The translations under genes and the position numbers were made by a program. A stretch of DNA of 64,000 bases, taken from NCBI RefSeq assembly GCF_028553725.1, contig NZ_CP067124.1:2676001-2740000 (forward strand), given 5' to 3'. Source of the DNA: Paracoccus alcaliphilus. GTDB lineage: Bacteria > Pseudomonadota > Alphaproteobacteria > Rhodobacterales > Rhodobacteraceae. Of this stretch, positions 25,735 to 34,237 are shown piece by piece (positions within the stretch are counted from its first letter, which is position 1; each line of letters begins with the position of its first letter). The notes under the pieces were generated by a model. It was given only the letters and a program-made list of their open reading frames with translations. It made no database searches and was not told the DNA's origin.

Positions 25735-27021
25735 ATGAAAGCCTCGAATCGCCCTGTCCATCCCACCCCGCGCCCTGCCCGCCAAAAGGCCAGGCGGATT
25801 CTGCTGGTCGATGACAGCCGCGCGCAACGCAAGGTGCTGTCCATCCAGCTGCGCCGGGCGGGCTATGTCGTGACCGAGGCCGCATCAGGGGCCGAGGCGC
25901 TCAGGGCGTGCGAGGCTCCGACCCCGGATTTCATCATCTCGGACTGGCGCATGCCGGAAATGACGGGAACCGAACTGTGCCGGAATTTCCGCAACCTGAA
26001 GCGTGACCGTTACGGTTTCTTCATCCTTCTGACCTCGAATTCCGACAGTGCGGATATCGCGGTCGGGCTGGATGCGGGGGCGGATGATTTCCTGACCAAG
26101 CCGGTCTCGGGCGCGGAATTGCTGGCGCGGCTGAATGCGGGCGAGCGGCTTTTGCGGGTCGAAGAGGAGTTGCGCCACAGCAATGACAAGCTGCGCGCGG
26201 CGCTGGAGGAGCTGCATGAGACGCAGGACGCGATGGAGCGGGACCTGCGCGAGGCGCGCAAGCTGCAACAGGGGCTGGTGCGCGAACGCAGCGGGCGGTT
26301 CGGCAATCACGAATTGTCGCTGCTGCTGCGCTCCGCCGGTCATATCGGCGGCGATCTGGTCGGCTTCTTTCCGATCGGGGCGGAAAAGGTGGGAATCTAT
26401 GCGCTGGACGTGTCGGGACATGGCGTGACTGCCGCCCTGCTGGCCGCGCAGTTGTCGGTGCACCTGTCGGGCTCGGCCGATCAAAACGTCGCGCTGAGGG
26501 CGGCGCAATCGGGGCAAGAGGCGGTCGATCCCGCCACATTGGCGCATTTCTTCAACAACATGATGCTGGAGGAGATGTCCACCGACACCTATTTCACCAT
26601 GATCTATGCCGAGCTGAACCATGTGACCGGCCGGATCAGCATGGTGCAGGCCGGGCATCCGCATCCGGTGGTGCAGCGCGCGGATGGACGGATCGAACGG
26701 CTTGGCAATGGCGGCATGCCGATCGGTCTGTTCGAGCGGCCTGTCTTTGACGAGATCTCGGTCAGGCTGGAACCCGGCGACCGGCTGCTGCTGACTTCGG
26801 ACGGGCTGATCGAGGCGGTGGGACCCAATGACAGAATATTGGGGGAAGAGGGGCTGGATGCCATCATGCGCACCAATGCGTTCCTGTCGGGCCATGCCTT
26901 TCTGGAATCCATGGCCTGGTCGGTCTCCGAACATTCGCGCGGGCAACGCAATGACGATATCTCGGCCGTGCTGATCGAACATCGCGCCCCGGCTGAAACC
27001 CTGTCGCTGAAACGCCGCTGA
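25735..27021 (+). CDS. Response regulator with PP2C/SpoIIE-type phosphatase domain
   Basis: 428 residues. The receiver domain (residues ~20-140) has ILLVDDSRAQR (acidic pair), ISDWRMP with the phospho-accepting Asp, LLTSNSD and TKPVSG with the conserved Lys. A coiled-coil linker (EELRHSNDKLRAALEELHE, ~145-180) leads to a SpoIIE/RsbU-type PP2C domain with metal-binding GGDLVGFF, ALDVSGHGVTAALLAA, TMIYAELN, QAGHPHPVV, TSDGLIEA and RNDDISAVLI. Such proteins dephosphorylate STAS anti-sigma antagonists in partner-switching. The Rhodobacter capsulatus counterpart in architecture is RbaY. Its STAS and kinase partners are not in the window. Confidence 0.93.
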   Translation: MKASNRPVHPTPRPARQKARRILLVDDSRAQRKVLSIQLRRAGYVVTEAASGAEALRACEAPTPDFIISDWRMPEMTGTELCRNFRNLKRDRYGFFILLTSNSDSADIAVGLDAGADDFLTKPVSGAELLARLNAGERLLRVEEELRHSNDKLRAALEELHETQDAMERDLREARKLQQGLVRERSGRFGNHELSLLLRSAGHIGGDLVGFFPIGAEKVGIYALDVSGHGVTAALLAAQLSVHLSGSADQNVALRAAQSGQEAVDPATLAHFFNNMMLEEMSTDTYFTMIYAELNHVTGRISMVQAGHPHPVVQRADGRIERLGNGGMPIGLFERPVFDEISVRLEPGDRLLLTSDGLIEAVGPNDRILGEEGLDAIMRTNAFLSGHAFLESMAWSVSEHSRGQRNDDISAVLIEHRAPAETLSLKRR

Positions 27022-27039
27022 TGCCGGCATCCCCGCCCT

Positions 27040-27483
27040 TCACAGCCCGTCCACCACCCGTCGCAGGAACGCCCTCGAACCCGGGTCGGGCAACAGCCCC
27101 GACGCATGTCGCAGATCGACGAAATGGGCGCTGTGGCCGGGTTCGGAGGGCGCACCCAGCCTGCGGACCGGACGCGCCAGCCAGATCGAGCAGATCTTTT
27201 CGGCAAAGAACCCGTAATCCGGCATGAAGCAGAAGCGCCGATAACATCCCAGCATCCGCGGCGTGGCAATCGACCAACCAGTTTCCTCGGCCACTTCACG
27301 ATGCAGCGCCTGCAAGGGCGATTCGCCCGGGTCGATTCCGCCGCCGGGCAACTGGAATTCGGGCTGGGGCGATTGCTGGAAGGTCAGCAGCACCCTTCCC
27401 TCGCGCAGCAGGACCGCATAGGCACCGGGCCGCCGGCGATAATGCAGACCGGGGCGGGCGGGCTGTCCGAAACGGGGTATCAC
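27040..27483 (-). CDS. Nudix hydrolase
   Basis: About 147 residues from a GTG at 27483, chosen because CAGGAG lies six bases upstream; the open frame extends to 27516 but without such a site. The Nudix box G-x5-E-x7-REVAEETGW is complete (GGGIDPGESPLQALHREVAE, residues ~47-66), so pyrophosphohydrolase activity is likely. The C-terminal FFAEKICSIWLARPVRRLG strand is typical. The substrate cannot be deduced from sequence. It is convergent with the receiver-phosphatase gene. Confidence 0.88.
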   Translation of the reverse strand: MIPRFGQPARPGLHYRRRPGAYAVLLREGRVLLTFQQSPQPEFQLPGGGIDPGESPLQALHREVAEETGWSIATPRMLGCYRRFCFMPDYGFFAEKICSIWLARPVRRLGAPSEPGHSAHFVDLRHASGLLPDPGSRAFLRRVVDGL

Positions 27484-27565
27484 GGGCGTCTCCTGCAAGG
27501 GTGATCCGGGCGGCACAGTGCTAGACCAGCGGCGACGGCAGGGAAAGACCCGCGCATCCGGCCCC

Positions 27566-27596
27566 CTTGGGATCAGCCGCGAAAAGACTATATTGG
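27566..27596 (+). promoter_or_regulatory. Probable RpoH (heat-shock sigma) promoter of hslO
   Basis: CTTG (27566-27569), 17 bases, then ACTATATTGG (27587-27596) fits the alphaproteobacterial RpoH pattern CTTG-N17-CYTATNTNNG with one mismatch. It lies about 50 bases before the hslO ATG, and hslO is a heat/redox-stress chaperone gene, which makes the match meaningful. Confidence 0.55.
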
Positions 27597-27647
27597 GCGC
27601 AAACGGGCTGGCGCTGCGGCGCGGCCAGAGGCAATTCAGGGAAGACC

Positions 27648-28679
27648 ATGAGCAAGATCAACCAGATCGCCTGGGACGATACGGTTCTGCCGTTCCAGCT
27701 GGACCGTTCCTCGATCCGGGGCCGCGTCGCCCGGCTGGACGGCGTGCTGGACAATATCCTGTCGCGGCACGATTACCCGGCCAGCGTCAGCGCGCTTGTG
27801 GCCGAACTGGCCCTGCTGACCGCGCTGATCGGTCCGACGATCAAGCTGCGCTGGAAGCTGAGCCTTCAGGTTCGCGGCAACGGTGCCGTGCGCACCATCG
27901 CCACCGATTACTATGCGCCCGAATCCGACGGCGCGCCCGCGCGGATGCGGGCCTGGGCCAGTTTCGACGCCGACCGGCTGGACGACCGCCCGGCTTTCGA
28001 ACAGATCGGCGAGGGCTATTTCGCGATCCTGATCGATCAGGGCAGCGGCTCCACGCCATATCAGGGCATCACGCCGCTGGCGGGCGGATCGCTTGCGGCC
28101 TGTGCGCAGACCTATTTCGCGCAATCCGAACAGTTGCCGACGCGGTTTCAGGTCGCCTCTGGCCGGTCCCAGCTGTCGGGCGAGGCCGAGCATTGGCGCG
28201 CAGGCGGCATCATGCTGCAAACGCTGCCCGCCAAGCCCATGTCTCCGGCCGAGGGCGGCAGCGGCGAAGAGGGGCTGATCGAGGCCGCCGATATCCTGCA
28301 AGGCGCCGAATCCGAGGACTGGAACCGCGCCAACCTGCTGCTGGACACGGTCGAGACGCTGGAGCTGATCGGCCCCACCGTCGGCCCGACCGATCTGCTG
28401 CTGCGCCTGTTCCACGAGGAAACGCCGCGTGTTTTCGATGCGCAGCGGGTCGAGTTCGGCTGTTCCTGCACCGCCGACCGGGTGCGCGGGACGCTGTCGA
28501 TCTATTCGGCCAAGGACATCGCCCATATGACCACCGATGCGGGGATCGTCACCGCCGATTGCCAGTTCTGCGGCGCGCATTACGAATTCGATCCGCAGAG
28601 TCTGGGCTTCGAGGCCACGGTCGATGCCGATGGCCAGCCGCTGTCGGATGCGGGCAGCCCGGACAAGGCCGCAGAGTGA
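27648..28679 (+). CDS. hslO: Hsp33 redox-regulated chaperone
   Basis: Cytoplasmic holdase activated by oxidation. 343 residues from the ATG at 27648 with AGGGA upstream. The core chaperone domain (residues ~10-240) includes VSALVAELALLTALIGPTIK and LQVRGNGAVRTI. The C-terminal zinc switch has the four cysteines as CSC (near residue 272) and CQFC (near 306), in the usual C-x-C...C-x2-C order. Slightly longer than E. coli Hsp33. It heads a run of five same-strand genes that overlap by four bases each, and it is preceded by a probable heat-shock promoter. Confidence 0.93.
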   Translation: MSKINQIAWDDTVLPFQLDRSSIRGRVARLDGVLDNILSRHDYPASVSALVAELALLTALIGPTIKLRWKLSLQVRGNGAVRTIATDYYAPESDGAPARMRAWASFDADRLDDRPAFEQIGEGYFAILIDQGSGSTPYQGITPLAGGSLAACAQTYFAQSEQLPTRFQVASGRSQLSGEAEHWRAGGIMLQTLPAKPMSPAEGGSGEEGLIEAADILQGAESEDWNRANLLLDTVETLELIGPTVGPTDLLLRLFHEETPRVFDAQRVEFGCSCTADRVRGTLSIYSAKDIAHMTTDAGIVTADCQFCGAHYEFDPQSLGFEATVDADGQPLSDAGSPDKAAE

Positions 28680-29269
28680 GCGGGCGCTGGTCCGAGGACA
28701 GATTACGCGCGGCCCTGTCGGTTCCGGCGGGGCCAAGTTCGGATTTCGACCTCAACACCGACAACCCGCCCCCTTCCACCAGCTTGCGCCGGGCGGGTGT
28801 GCTGGCCGCCTTTCACGAAAGCGACGGGCGGCTGATCCTGACCAAACGCGCATCCGGCCTGCGCCATCATCCCGGCCAGATCGCGTTGCCGGGCGGCAAG
28901 GTCGATCCTCTCGACGCCGACGAACAGGCCGCTGCCCTGCGCGAGGCGCAGGAGGAAATCGGGCTGGACCCCGCTCAGGTTCAGGTGATCGGCGCGCTTG
29001 CCCCGCACCGGACCGTGACCGGCTTTGTCGTAACCCCCATCATCGGCATCGTCCGCGGCCCCTTCGCCCCCGTCCCCGAACCCGGCGAGGTCGAAGAGGC
29101 GTTCACCCTGCCCTTTGGCCATATCGCCGATCCCGCCAGCTATCGCATCGAAAAGCGGCGCTGGCTGGGCGACTGGCGGCATTACTATGTCGCGCCCTGT
29201 GGCCCCTATTACCTGTGGGGGGCGACCGCGCGGATCCTGCTGGAGCTGGCGCGAAGGTTGCCCGCATGA
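28676..29269 (+). CDS. Nudix CoA pyrophosphatase-like hydrolase
   Basis: About 197 residues from the GTG at 28676, which overlaps the hslO stop (GTGA). The Nudix box reads LPGGKVDPLDADEQAAALRE and continues AQEEIGL, preceded by the family marker LTKRASGLRHHPGQIA (residues ~54-69) that defines the NudL/CoAse subfamily cleaving CoA to phosphopantetheine and 3',5'-ADP. The slight stretch within the box (two extra residues between G and E) is normal for this subfamily. It overlaps cca by four bases. Confidence 0.9.
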   Translation: MSGRWSEDRLRAALSVPAGPSSDFDLNTDNPPPSTSLRRAGVLAAFHESDGRLILTKRASGLRHHPGQIALPGGKVDPLDADEQAAALREAQEEIGLDPAQVQVIGALAPHRTVTGFVVTPIIGIVRGPFAPVPEPGEVEEAFTLPFGHIADPASYRIEKRRWLGDWRHYYVAPCGPYYLWGATARILLELARRLPA

Positions 29270-30435
29270 CCGTCCTGCCCACGCATATCCTTGACGATCC
29301 GGCGTTGCAGGCGGTGCTGCAGGCGATCGGCGCGGACGGGCATCGCGCCTTTCTGGTCGGCGGCGCGGTGCGCAATGCGCTGCTGGATCAGCCGGTCCAG
29401 GATATCGACATCGCCACCGATGCCCGGCCCGACCAGGTCATTGAACTTGCCGCGCGGGCCGGGCTGAAATCCGTGCCCACCGGGCTTGATCATGGCACCG
29501 TGACCGTGGTCGCGAAGGGCAGCGGGTTCGAGGTCACCACCTTTCGCCGCGACGTCGAAACCGATGGCCGCCGCGCCACCGTCGCCTTTTCCGGTGATCT
29601 GGCCGAGGATGCCGCGCGGCGCGATTTCACCATGAACGCGCTTTACGCCGATGCCTCTGGTCAGGTCATCGATCCGGTTGGCGGCCTGCCCGATCTGCAT
29701 GCGCGGCGGCTGCGATTTGTTGGCCAGCCCGAGCAACGCATCCGCGAGGATTATCTGCGCATCCTGCGGTTTTTCCGCTTCCTCGCCTGGTATGGCCGCG
29801 AAGCCGAGCCTTCGGCGGTGGCGGCCTGCCGCGCACTGCGTGACGGACTAGACGGCATCTCTCGCGAAAGGGTTGGTCAGGAGATGCGCAAGCTGCTGCG
29901 CGCGCCCGATCCCTGCGCAAGCATCCGGCTGATGATCGACACCGGCGTTCTGGACAAGGTGCTGCCCGGTGCCACGCCCCTGCGCTTTTTCGGGTTCGAG
30001 GCGCTTGGCGGCAATGGCGGGCTGTGGCTGGGCCGTCTGGCGGCGCTGTCGCAGGGCGATCTGACCGACGCCCTGCGCCTGTCGCGCCACGAGGCGCAGG
30101 GTCACAAGGCGCTGGTGACGGCAATGGCCGGAAACTGGTCCTTCAACCGGATCGCCTATCATCTGGACGGCACGCAGGCCGAATCCGCCGCGCTGCTGGT
30201 GCAGACCTGCGACACCGGCCAGGCGCGGCCCCGCAACGGCTGGCCCGAGGCGAGAGAGGCCGCGCGCAACGCCCGCCTGCCGATTTCGGCCCGCGATCTG
30301 CAACCGGATCTGAGCGGCCCCGATCTGGGCAGGGGGTTGAAAGCGGCGGAACAGGCGTGGATAGACAGTGGCTTCACGCTGGTCGCCCCGGCGCTGATCA
30401 GCACGGCGCTGCACGCCGGCAAGGAGGACATATGA
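29266..30435 (+). CDS. cca: CCA tRNA nucleotidyltransferase
   Basis: Adds or repairs the 3' CCA end of tRNAs; alternatively it may act as a poly(A) polymerase, since the families are hard to separate. 389 residues. The nucleotidyltransferase fold has FLVGGAVRNALLDQPVQDID (residues ~30-49, with the catalytic DID/D pair) and VTTFRRDVETDGR, with the class-II motif EDAARRDFTMNALY. The head-neck RRLRFVGQPEQRIREDYLRI follows. The tRNA-Leu gene in this window encodes its CCA, so repair is the more likely need for such genes. ATGA overlaps join it to both neighbours. Confidence 0.92.
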   Translation: MTVLPTHILDDPALQAVLQAIGADGHRAFLVGGAVRNALLDQPVQDIDIATDARPDQVIELAARAGLKSVPTGLDHGTVTVVAKGSGFEVTTFRRDVETDGRRATVAFSGDLAEDAARRDFTMNALYADASGQVIDPVGGLPDLHARRLRFVGQPEQRIREDYLRILRFFRFLAWYGREAEPSAVAACRALRDGLDGISRERVGQEMRKLLRAPDPCASIRLMIDTGVLDKVLPGATPLRFFGFEALGGNGGLWLGRLAALSQGDLTDALRLSRHEAQGHKALVTAMAGNWSFNRIAYHLDGTQAESAALLVQTCDTGQARPRNGWPEAREAARNARLPISARDLQPDLSGPDLGRGLKAAEQAWIDSGFTLVAPALISTALHAGKEDI

Positions 30436-32276
30436 GTCTGCATGCCCGTTTCAGCCGTATGGTCGATGCGTTCCGCCCCGCCGAAGGGCCGCCGCCCGAT
30501 ACGCTGCTGGCCTTCTTTCGCTGGTGCCTGTCGGGCGCGTGGCGGGGGCTGGGGCTGGCCGGGCTTGCCTCGGCGCTTGGCGGCGTGGTCGATGTGGCCG
30601 CCGCGATGCTGCTGGGGCTGGTCGTCGATGCCGTCACCACCACCAGTCCGGAAAACCTGTGGGCCGAAAACGGGCTGCTGATCCTGTTCTTCGTCGCCTT
30701 CTTTCTGGTGATCCGCCCCGCCGTCTTTGGCCTGTCCACCGCCAGTTCCAACGTCATCATCGGCCCGAACGTGCTGCCTTTGGTGCTGTCGCGGCTGCAT
30801 CGCTGGACGATGGGCCATTCGGTCAGCTTCTTCGACAACGATTTCGCCGGGCGGCTGGCGCAGAAACAGATGCAGACCGCGCGGGCGGTGACCGATGTCG
30901 CCTCCGAGATGGTCAATACGGTGGCCTTCGCGCTGGCCTCGGTCATCGGCTCGGCGGCGTTTCTGATCGCGGTCGATGGCTGGGGCTCGGTCGCGCTGAT
31001 CCTGTGGCTGGCGGCCTATCTGGCACTGATCCGGTTCTTTCTGCCGCGCATCCGGGCAAAATCGGGGGCACGCGCCTCGGCCCGGGCGCTGATCACCGGG
31101 CAGGTCGTCGATACGATCACCAATATCAAGACCGTCAAGCTGTTCGCCCATGCCCGGCACGAGGATCGCGCCGCCCTTGGCGCCATGGCGGGCTTTCGCG
31201 AACGCGCGCTGGATTTCGGCATTGTCTCGACATGGTTCCGCCTGTCGCTGATGTTCGTCGCCGGGATCCTGCCGGTGATCCTTGTCGGCGGCTCGATCAT
31301 CCTGTGGCGTCAGGGGCAGGCGACGGCGGGCGACATTGCCGCCTCGGGCGCGATCGCGATGCGGCTGGCGCAGATGACCGGCTGGGTCAGCATGTCGCTG
31401 ATGGGCATCTGGGGCAGCGTCGGCGAGGTCGAGGACGGCATGCGCACCCTGTCACCCCCCCACAGCCTGACCGACGTGCCCGGCGCGCTAGAGCTGGACC
31501 ATGTCCGGGGCCGGATCGAATATCGCGATGTCAGCTTCAACTATGGCCACGGAGAGGGCGGCATCGACGGCCTGAACCTTGCCATCGCGCCGGGCGAGAA
31601 GATCGGCATCGTCGGCGCATCAGGCGCGGGCAAATCGACGCTGGTCGCGCTGTTGCTGCGGCTTTACGATGTGGAAAAGGGCGCGATCCGCATCGACGGT
31701 CAGGACCTGCGCGACGTCACCCAGGAAAGCCTGCGCCGCCAGATCGCGATGGTCACGCAGGAAACGGCGATGTTCAACCGCTCGGCCCGCGACAATATCC
31801 TCTATGGCCGCCCCGGCGCCTCGCAGGATGAAATCATCGCCGCCGCACGCGCCGCCGAGGCACATGATTTCATCCTTGGGCTGCATGACCATGCCGGGCG
31901 CACCGGCTATGACGCGCATCTGGGCGAACGCGGGGTGAAACTGTCAGGCGGACAGCGCCAGCGGATCGCGCTGGCCCGCGCCTTCCTCAAGGACGCGCCG
32001 ATCCTTGTGCTGGACGAGGCCACCAGCGCGCTGGACAGCGAGATCGAGGCGCAGGTGCAGGACGCGCTGGTCCGGGTGATGCACGGCAAGACGGTGCTGG
32101 CCATCGCCCACCGCCTGTCCACCATCGCCGAGCTTGACCGCATCGTGGTGTTGCAGGCGGGCCGGATCGTCGAACAGGGCACGCATGAGGAATTGCTGGC
32201 GAAAGGCGGGCTGTATTCGCGTTACTGGACCCGGCAATCGGGCGGCTTTCTGGGCACCGAAGAGGCCGCCGAATGA
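30432..32276 (+). CDS. ABC exporter, fused permease-ATPase
   Basis: ABCB-type half-exporter of 614 residues. The membrane domain spans residues ~30-350. The ATPase has Walker A GASGAGKST, the Q-loop region MVTQETAMFN, the signature LSGGQRQRIALARAF, Walker B ILVLDEATSALD and the switch histidine in LAIAHRLSTI. The N-terminus PPPDTLLAFFRWCLSG is the form seen in the MdlB/YfiC-like family in alphaproteobacteria. Substrate unknown. It overlaps cca and the downstream methyltransferase by ATGA. It differs clearly from the MsbA-like protein at 10.3-12.1 kb. Confidence 0.9.
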   Translation: MSLHARFSRMVDAFRPAEGPPPDTLLAFFRWCLSGAWRGLGLAGLASALGGVVDVAAAMLLGLVVDAVTTTSPENLWAENGLLILFFVAFFLVIRPAVFGLSTASSNVIIGPNVLPLVLSRLHRWTMGHSVSFFDNDFAGRLAQKQMQTARAVTDVASEMVNTVAFALASVIGSAAFLIAVDGWGSVALILWLAAYLALIRFFLPRIRAKSGARASARALITGQVVDTITNIKTVKLFAHARHEDRAALGAMAGFRERALDFGIVSTWFRLSLMFVAGILPVILVGGSIILWRQGQATAGDIAASGAIAMRLAQMTGWVSMSLMGIWGSVGEVEDGMRTLSPPHSLTDVPGALELDHVRGRIEYRDVSFNYGHGEGGIDGLNLAIAPGEKIGIVGASGAGKSTLVALLLRLYDVEKGAIRIDGQDLRDVTQESLRRQIAMVTQETAMFNRSARDNILYGRPGASQDEIIAAARAAEAHDFILGLHDHAGRTGYDAHLGERGVKLSGGQRQRIALARAFLKDAPILVLDEATSALDSEIEAQVQDALVRVMHGKTVLAIAHRLSTIAELDRIVVLQAGRIVEQGTHEELLAKGGLYSRYWTRQSGGFLGTEEAAE

Positions 32277-33517
32277 GCCTTTGGCGCGTCGAGCGTCTGG
32301 GCCGTCGCGGCGACGGCGTTGCCATCGGCGCGGATGGCCGGGCGCTGGCCCCGCTGACCCTGCCCGGCGAAGAGATCGAGGGCGAGGCACAGGATGGCCG
32401 CATCGCCGCACCGCGCATCCTGACCCCCTCGCCCCGGCGCGTGCGGCCCATCTGCGCCCATTACCGCGCTTGCGGTGGCTGTTCGCTGATGCATGCCGAT
32501 GACGGTTTCGCGACCGAATGGAAGCGGCAAGTGGTCGAGACCGCGCTGGCCGCGCAGGGTCTGGCCGCGCCTGTTCAAGGGGTCCATGTCTCGCCGCCGC
32601 TGTCGCGCAGGCGGGCGGTGCTGTCGGGGCGGCGCACGAAAAAGGGCGCGCTGCTGGGCTTTCACGCGCGGGCCTCGGATGTGATTACCGATCTGGCGCA
32701 ATGCCATGTCCTGCGCCCCGAGATCACCGCCGCGCTGCCCTTGCTGCGGCAGATGGTGATGACGGGCGCCTCGCGCTCGGCCGAGCTGTCGATCACCGTC
32801 ATCAGCGGCCCCGCCGGGCTGGATGTCGCGATCAGCGGCGGCAAGGCGCTGGAACCCGCCCTGTTTCAGGATCTGGCGCGGCTGGCAGAGACCGGCGATC
32901 TGGCGCGGCTTGACTGGAACGGTCAGGCCATCACCCGCCGCCCGCCCACGCTGCCGATGGGCCGGGCGCGGGTGATCCCGCCCCCCGGTGCCTTCCTGCA
33001 AGCCACCGCCGAGGGCGAGGCCGCGCTGCTGGCCGCCGTGCGCGACATCACCCGCGACGCCACCCGGATCGTCGATCTGTTCGCGGGCTGCGGCACCTTT
33101 TCCCTGCCTCTGGCTGAGCGGGCCGAGGTGCTGGCCATCGAGGGTCTGGCCGCCCCGCTGGCCGCGCTGGATGCGGGCTGGCGCGGCGCACCGGGACTGC
33201 ACCGAATCGCGACGCAGACCCGCGATCTGGCCCGACGCCCGCTTCTGGCAGATGAGCTGGCGGATTTTGACGCAATCGTGATCGACCCGCCCCGCGCCGG
33301 GGCCGAGGCACAGGCCCGCGAAATCGCCCGTTCGACCGTGCGCAAGCTGGCCTTCGTCGCCTGCGATCCGGTGAATTTTGCAAGGGATGCGCGGATTTTG
33401 GCCGATGGCGGCTATATCTTGTCACGGGTTTTCATCGTCGATCAGTTCCGCTGGTCCCCGCATGTCGAAACCGTTGCCGAGTTCGCGAAAAACTGGCCAG
33501 CGGTAAGGGTTTCGTGA
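32273..33517 (+). CDS. TrmA/RlmC/RlmD-family RNA m5U methyltransferase
   Basis: Iron-sulfur, SAM-dependent uridine-C5 methyltransferase. 414 residues. The N-terminal TRAM-like region is followed by a cysteine cluster CAHYRACGGC (residues ~61-70), the SAM motif IVDLFAGCGTFSLPLAERA, the DPPRAGAE loop and the catalytic cysteine in LAFVACDPVNFARDA. A 23S rRNA target (RlmD-like) is likely but the exact uridine cannot be read from sequence. It is the last of five genes joined by four-base overlaps. A short AT-rich stretch follows its stop. Confidence 0.9.
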   Translation: MSLWRVERLGRRGDGVAIGADGRALAPLTLPGEEIEGEAQDGRIAAPRILTPSPRRVRPICAHYRACGGCSLMHADDGFATEWKRQVVETALAAQGLAAPVQGVHVSPPLSRRRAVLSGRRTKKGALLGFHARASDVITDLAQCHVLRPEITAALPLLRQMVMTGASRSAELSITVISGPAGLDVAISGGKALEPALFQDLARLAETGDLARLDWNGQAITRRPPTLPMGRARVIPPPGAFLQATAEGEAALLAAVRDITRDATRIVDLFAGCGTFSLPLAERAEVLAIEGLAAPLAALDAGWRGAPGLHRIATQTRDLARRPLLADELADFDAIVIDPPRAGAEAQAREIARSTVRKLAFVACDPVNFARDARILADGGYILSRVFIVDQFRWSPHVETVAEFAKNWPAVRVS

Positions 33518-33563
33518 TATTTGTTCGAATATATAAAAAGACGACAAATCCCCCGAGGCAGTG

Positions 33564-34094
33564 ATGTTCCGAGCCGACCGACGCCATTTCTCCATGATGA
33601 TGCTTGCCGCGCTGGCGGGTTGCAGCAGCAAACCCGCCCCGGCACCCCGCCCGCAGTTCAAGACCTATTCCGGCCCGCCGGTCACACAAGTCGTTGTCAA
33701 CAAGGGACAGCGACGGATGCATCTGGTCAGCAACAGGTCGGTGCTGAAATCCTATGATGTCGGGCTTGGCAATCAGCCGGCCGGGCACAAGCAGTTCGAG
33801 GGCGATGGCAAGACGCCCGAAGGGTTGTATTTCATCGACCGCTTCAACCCGCGCAGCCGCTATCACCTGTCGGTCGGCGTCTCCTATCCCAATGAGCACG
33901 ACCGCGCCTATGCCGCCGCTTTCATGCGCGAACCGGGCGGCGACATCTTCATCCATGGCCGCGGCCCCGAAGGCAACAAATTCGCGCCGAAGAACCGCGA
34001 CTGGACGGCGGGCTGCATCGCGGTCACCGATGAAGAGATCGAGGAAGTCTTTGCGATGCTGCAACCGGGCGTCCCGATCATGATCTATGCCTGA
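33564..34094 (+). CDS. L,D-transpeptidase (YkuD) lipoprotein
   Basis: Periplasmic cell-wall enzyme forming 3-3 cross-links or anchoring proteins to peptidoglycan. About 176 residues from the ATG at 33564; GAGG is five bases upstream, too close to the GTG at 33561. The signal peptide ends in a lipobox LAGC (Cys at residue ~18), so it is probably membrane-tethered. The YkuD domain carries IFIHGRGPEG and the catalytic DWTAGCIAVTDEEI (Cys near residue 150). The preceding 46 bases are AT-rich (around 33518-33545) and may hold its promoter. Confidence 0.9.
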   Translation: MFRADRRHFSMMMLAALAGCSSKPAPAPRPQFKTYSGPPVTQVVVNKGQRRMHLVSNRSVLKSYDVGLGNQPAGHKQFEGDGKTPEGLYFIDRFNPRSRYHLSVGVSYPNEHDRAYAAAFMREPGGDIFIHGRGPEGNKFAPKNRDWTAGCIAVTDEEIEEVFAMLQPGVPIMIYA

Positions 34095-34237
34095 CGGCGA
34101 AATGCCGCGCCGGGTCTGACCCGACTCTGGCCATCGGCCGGCAGGTGGATATGTTTGACATGCGGCGACCGGGGATTTCCGGGCGCAATCCATGATGCCC
34201 GGCCGGGACCAGCGGCCCGCAGCAAGGAAAACAAGGC

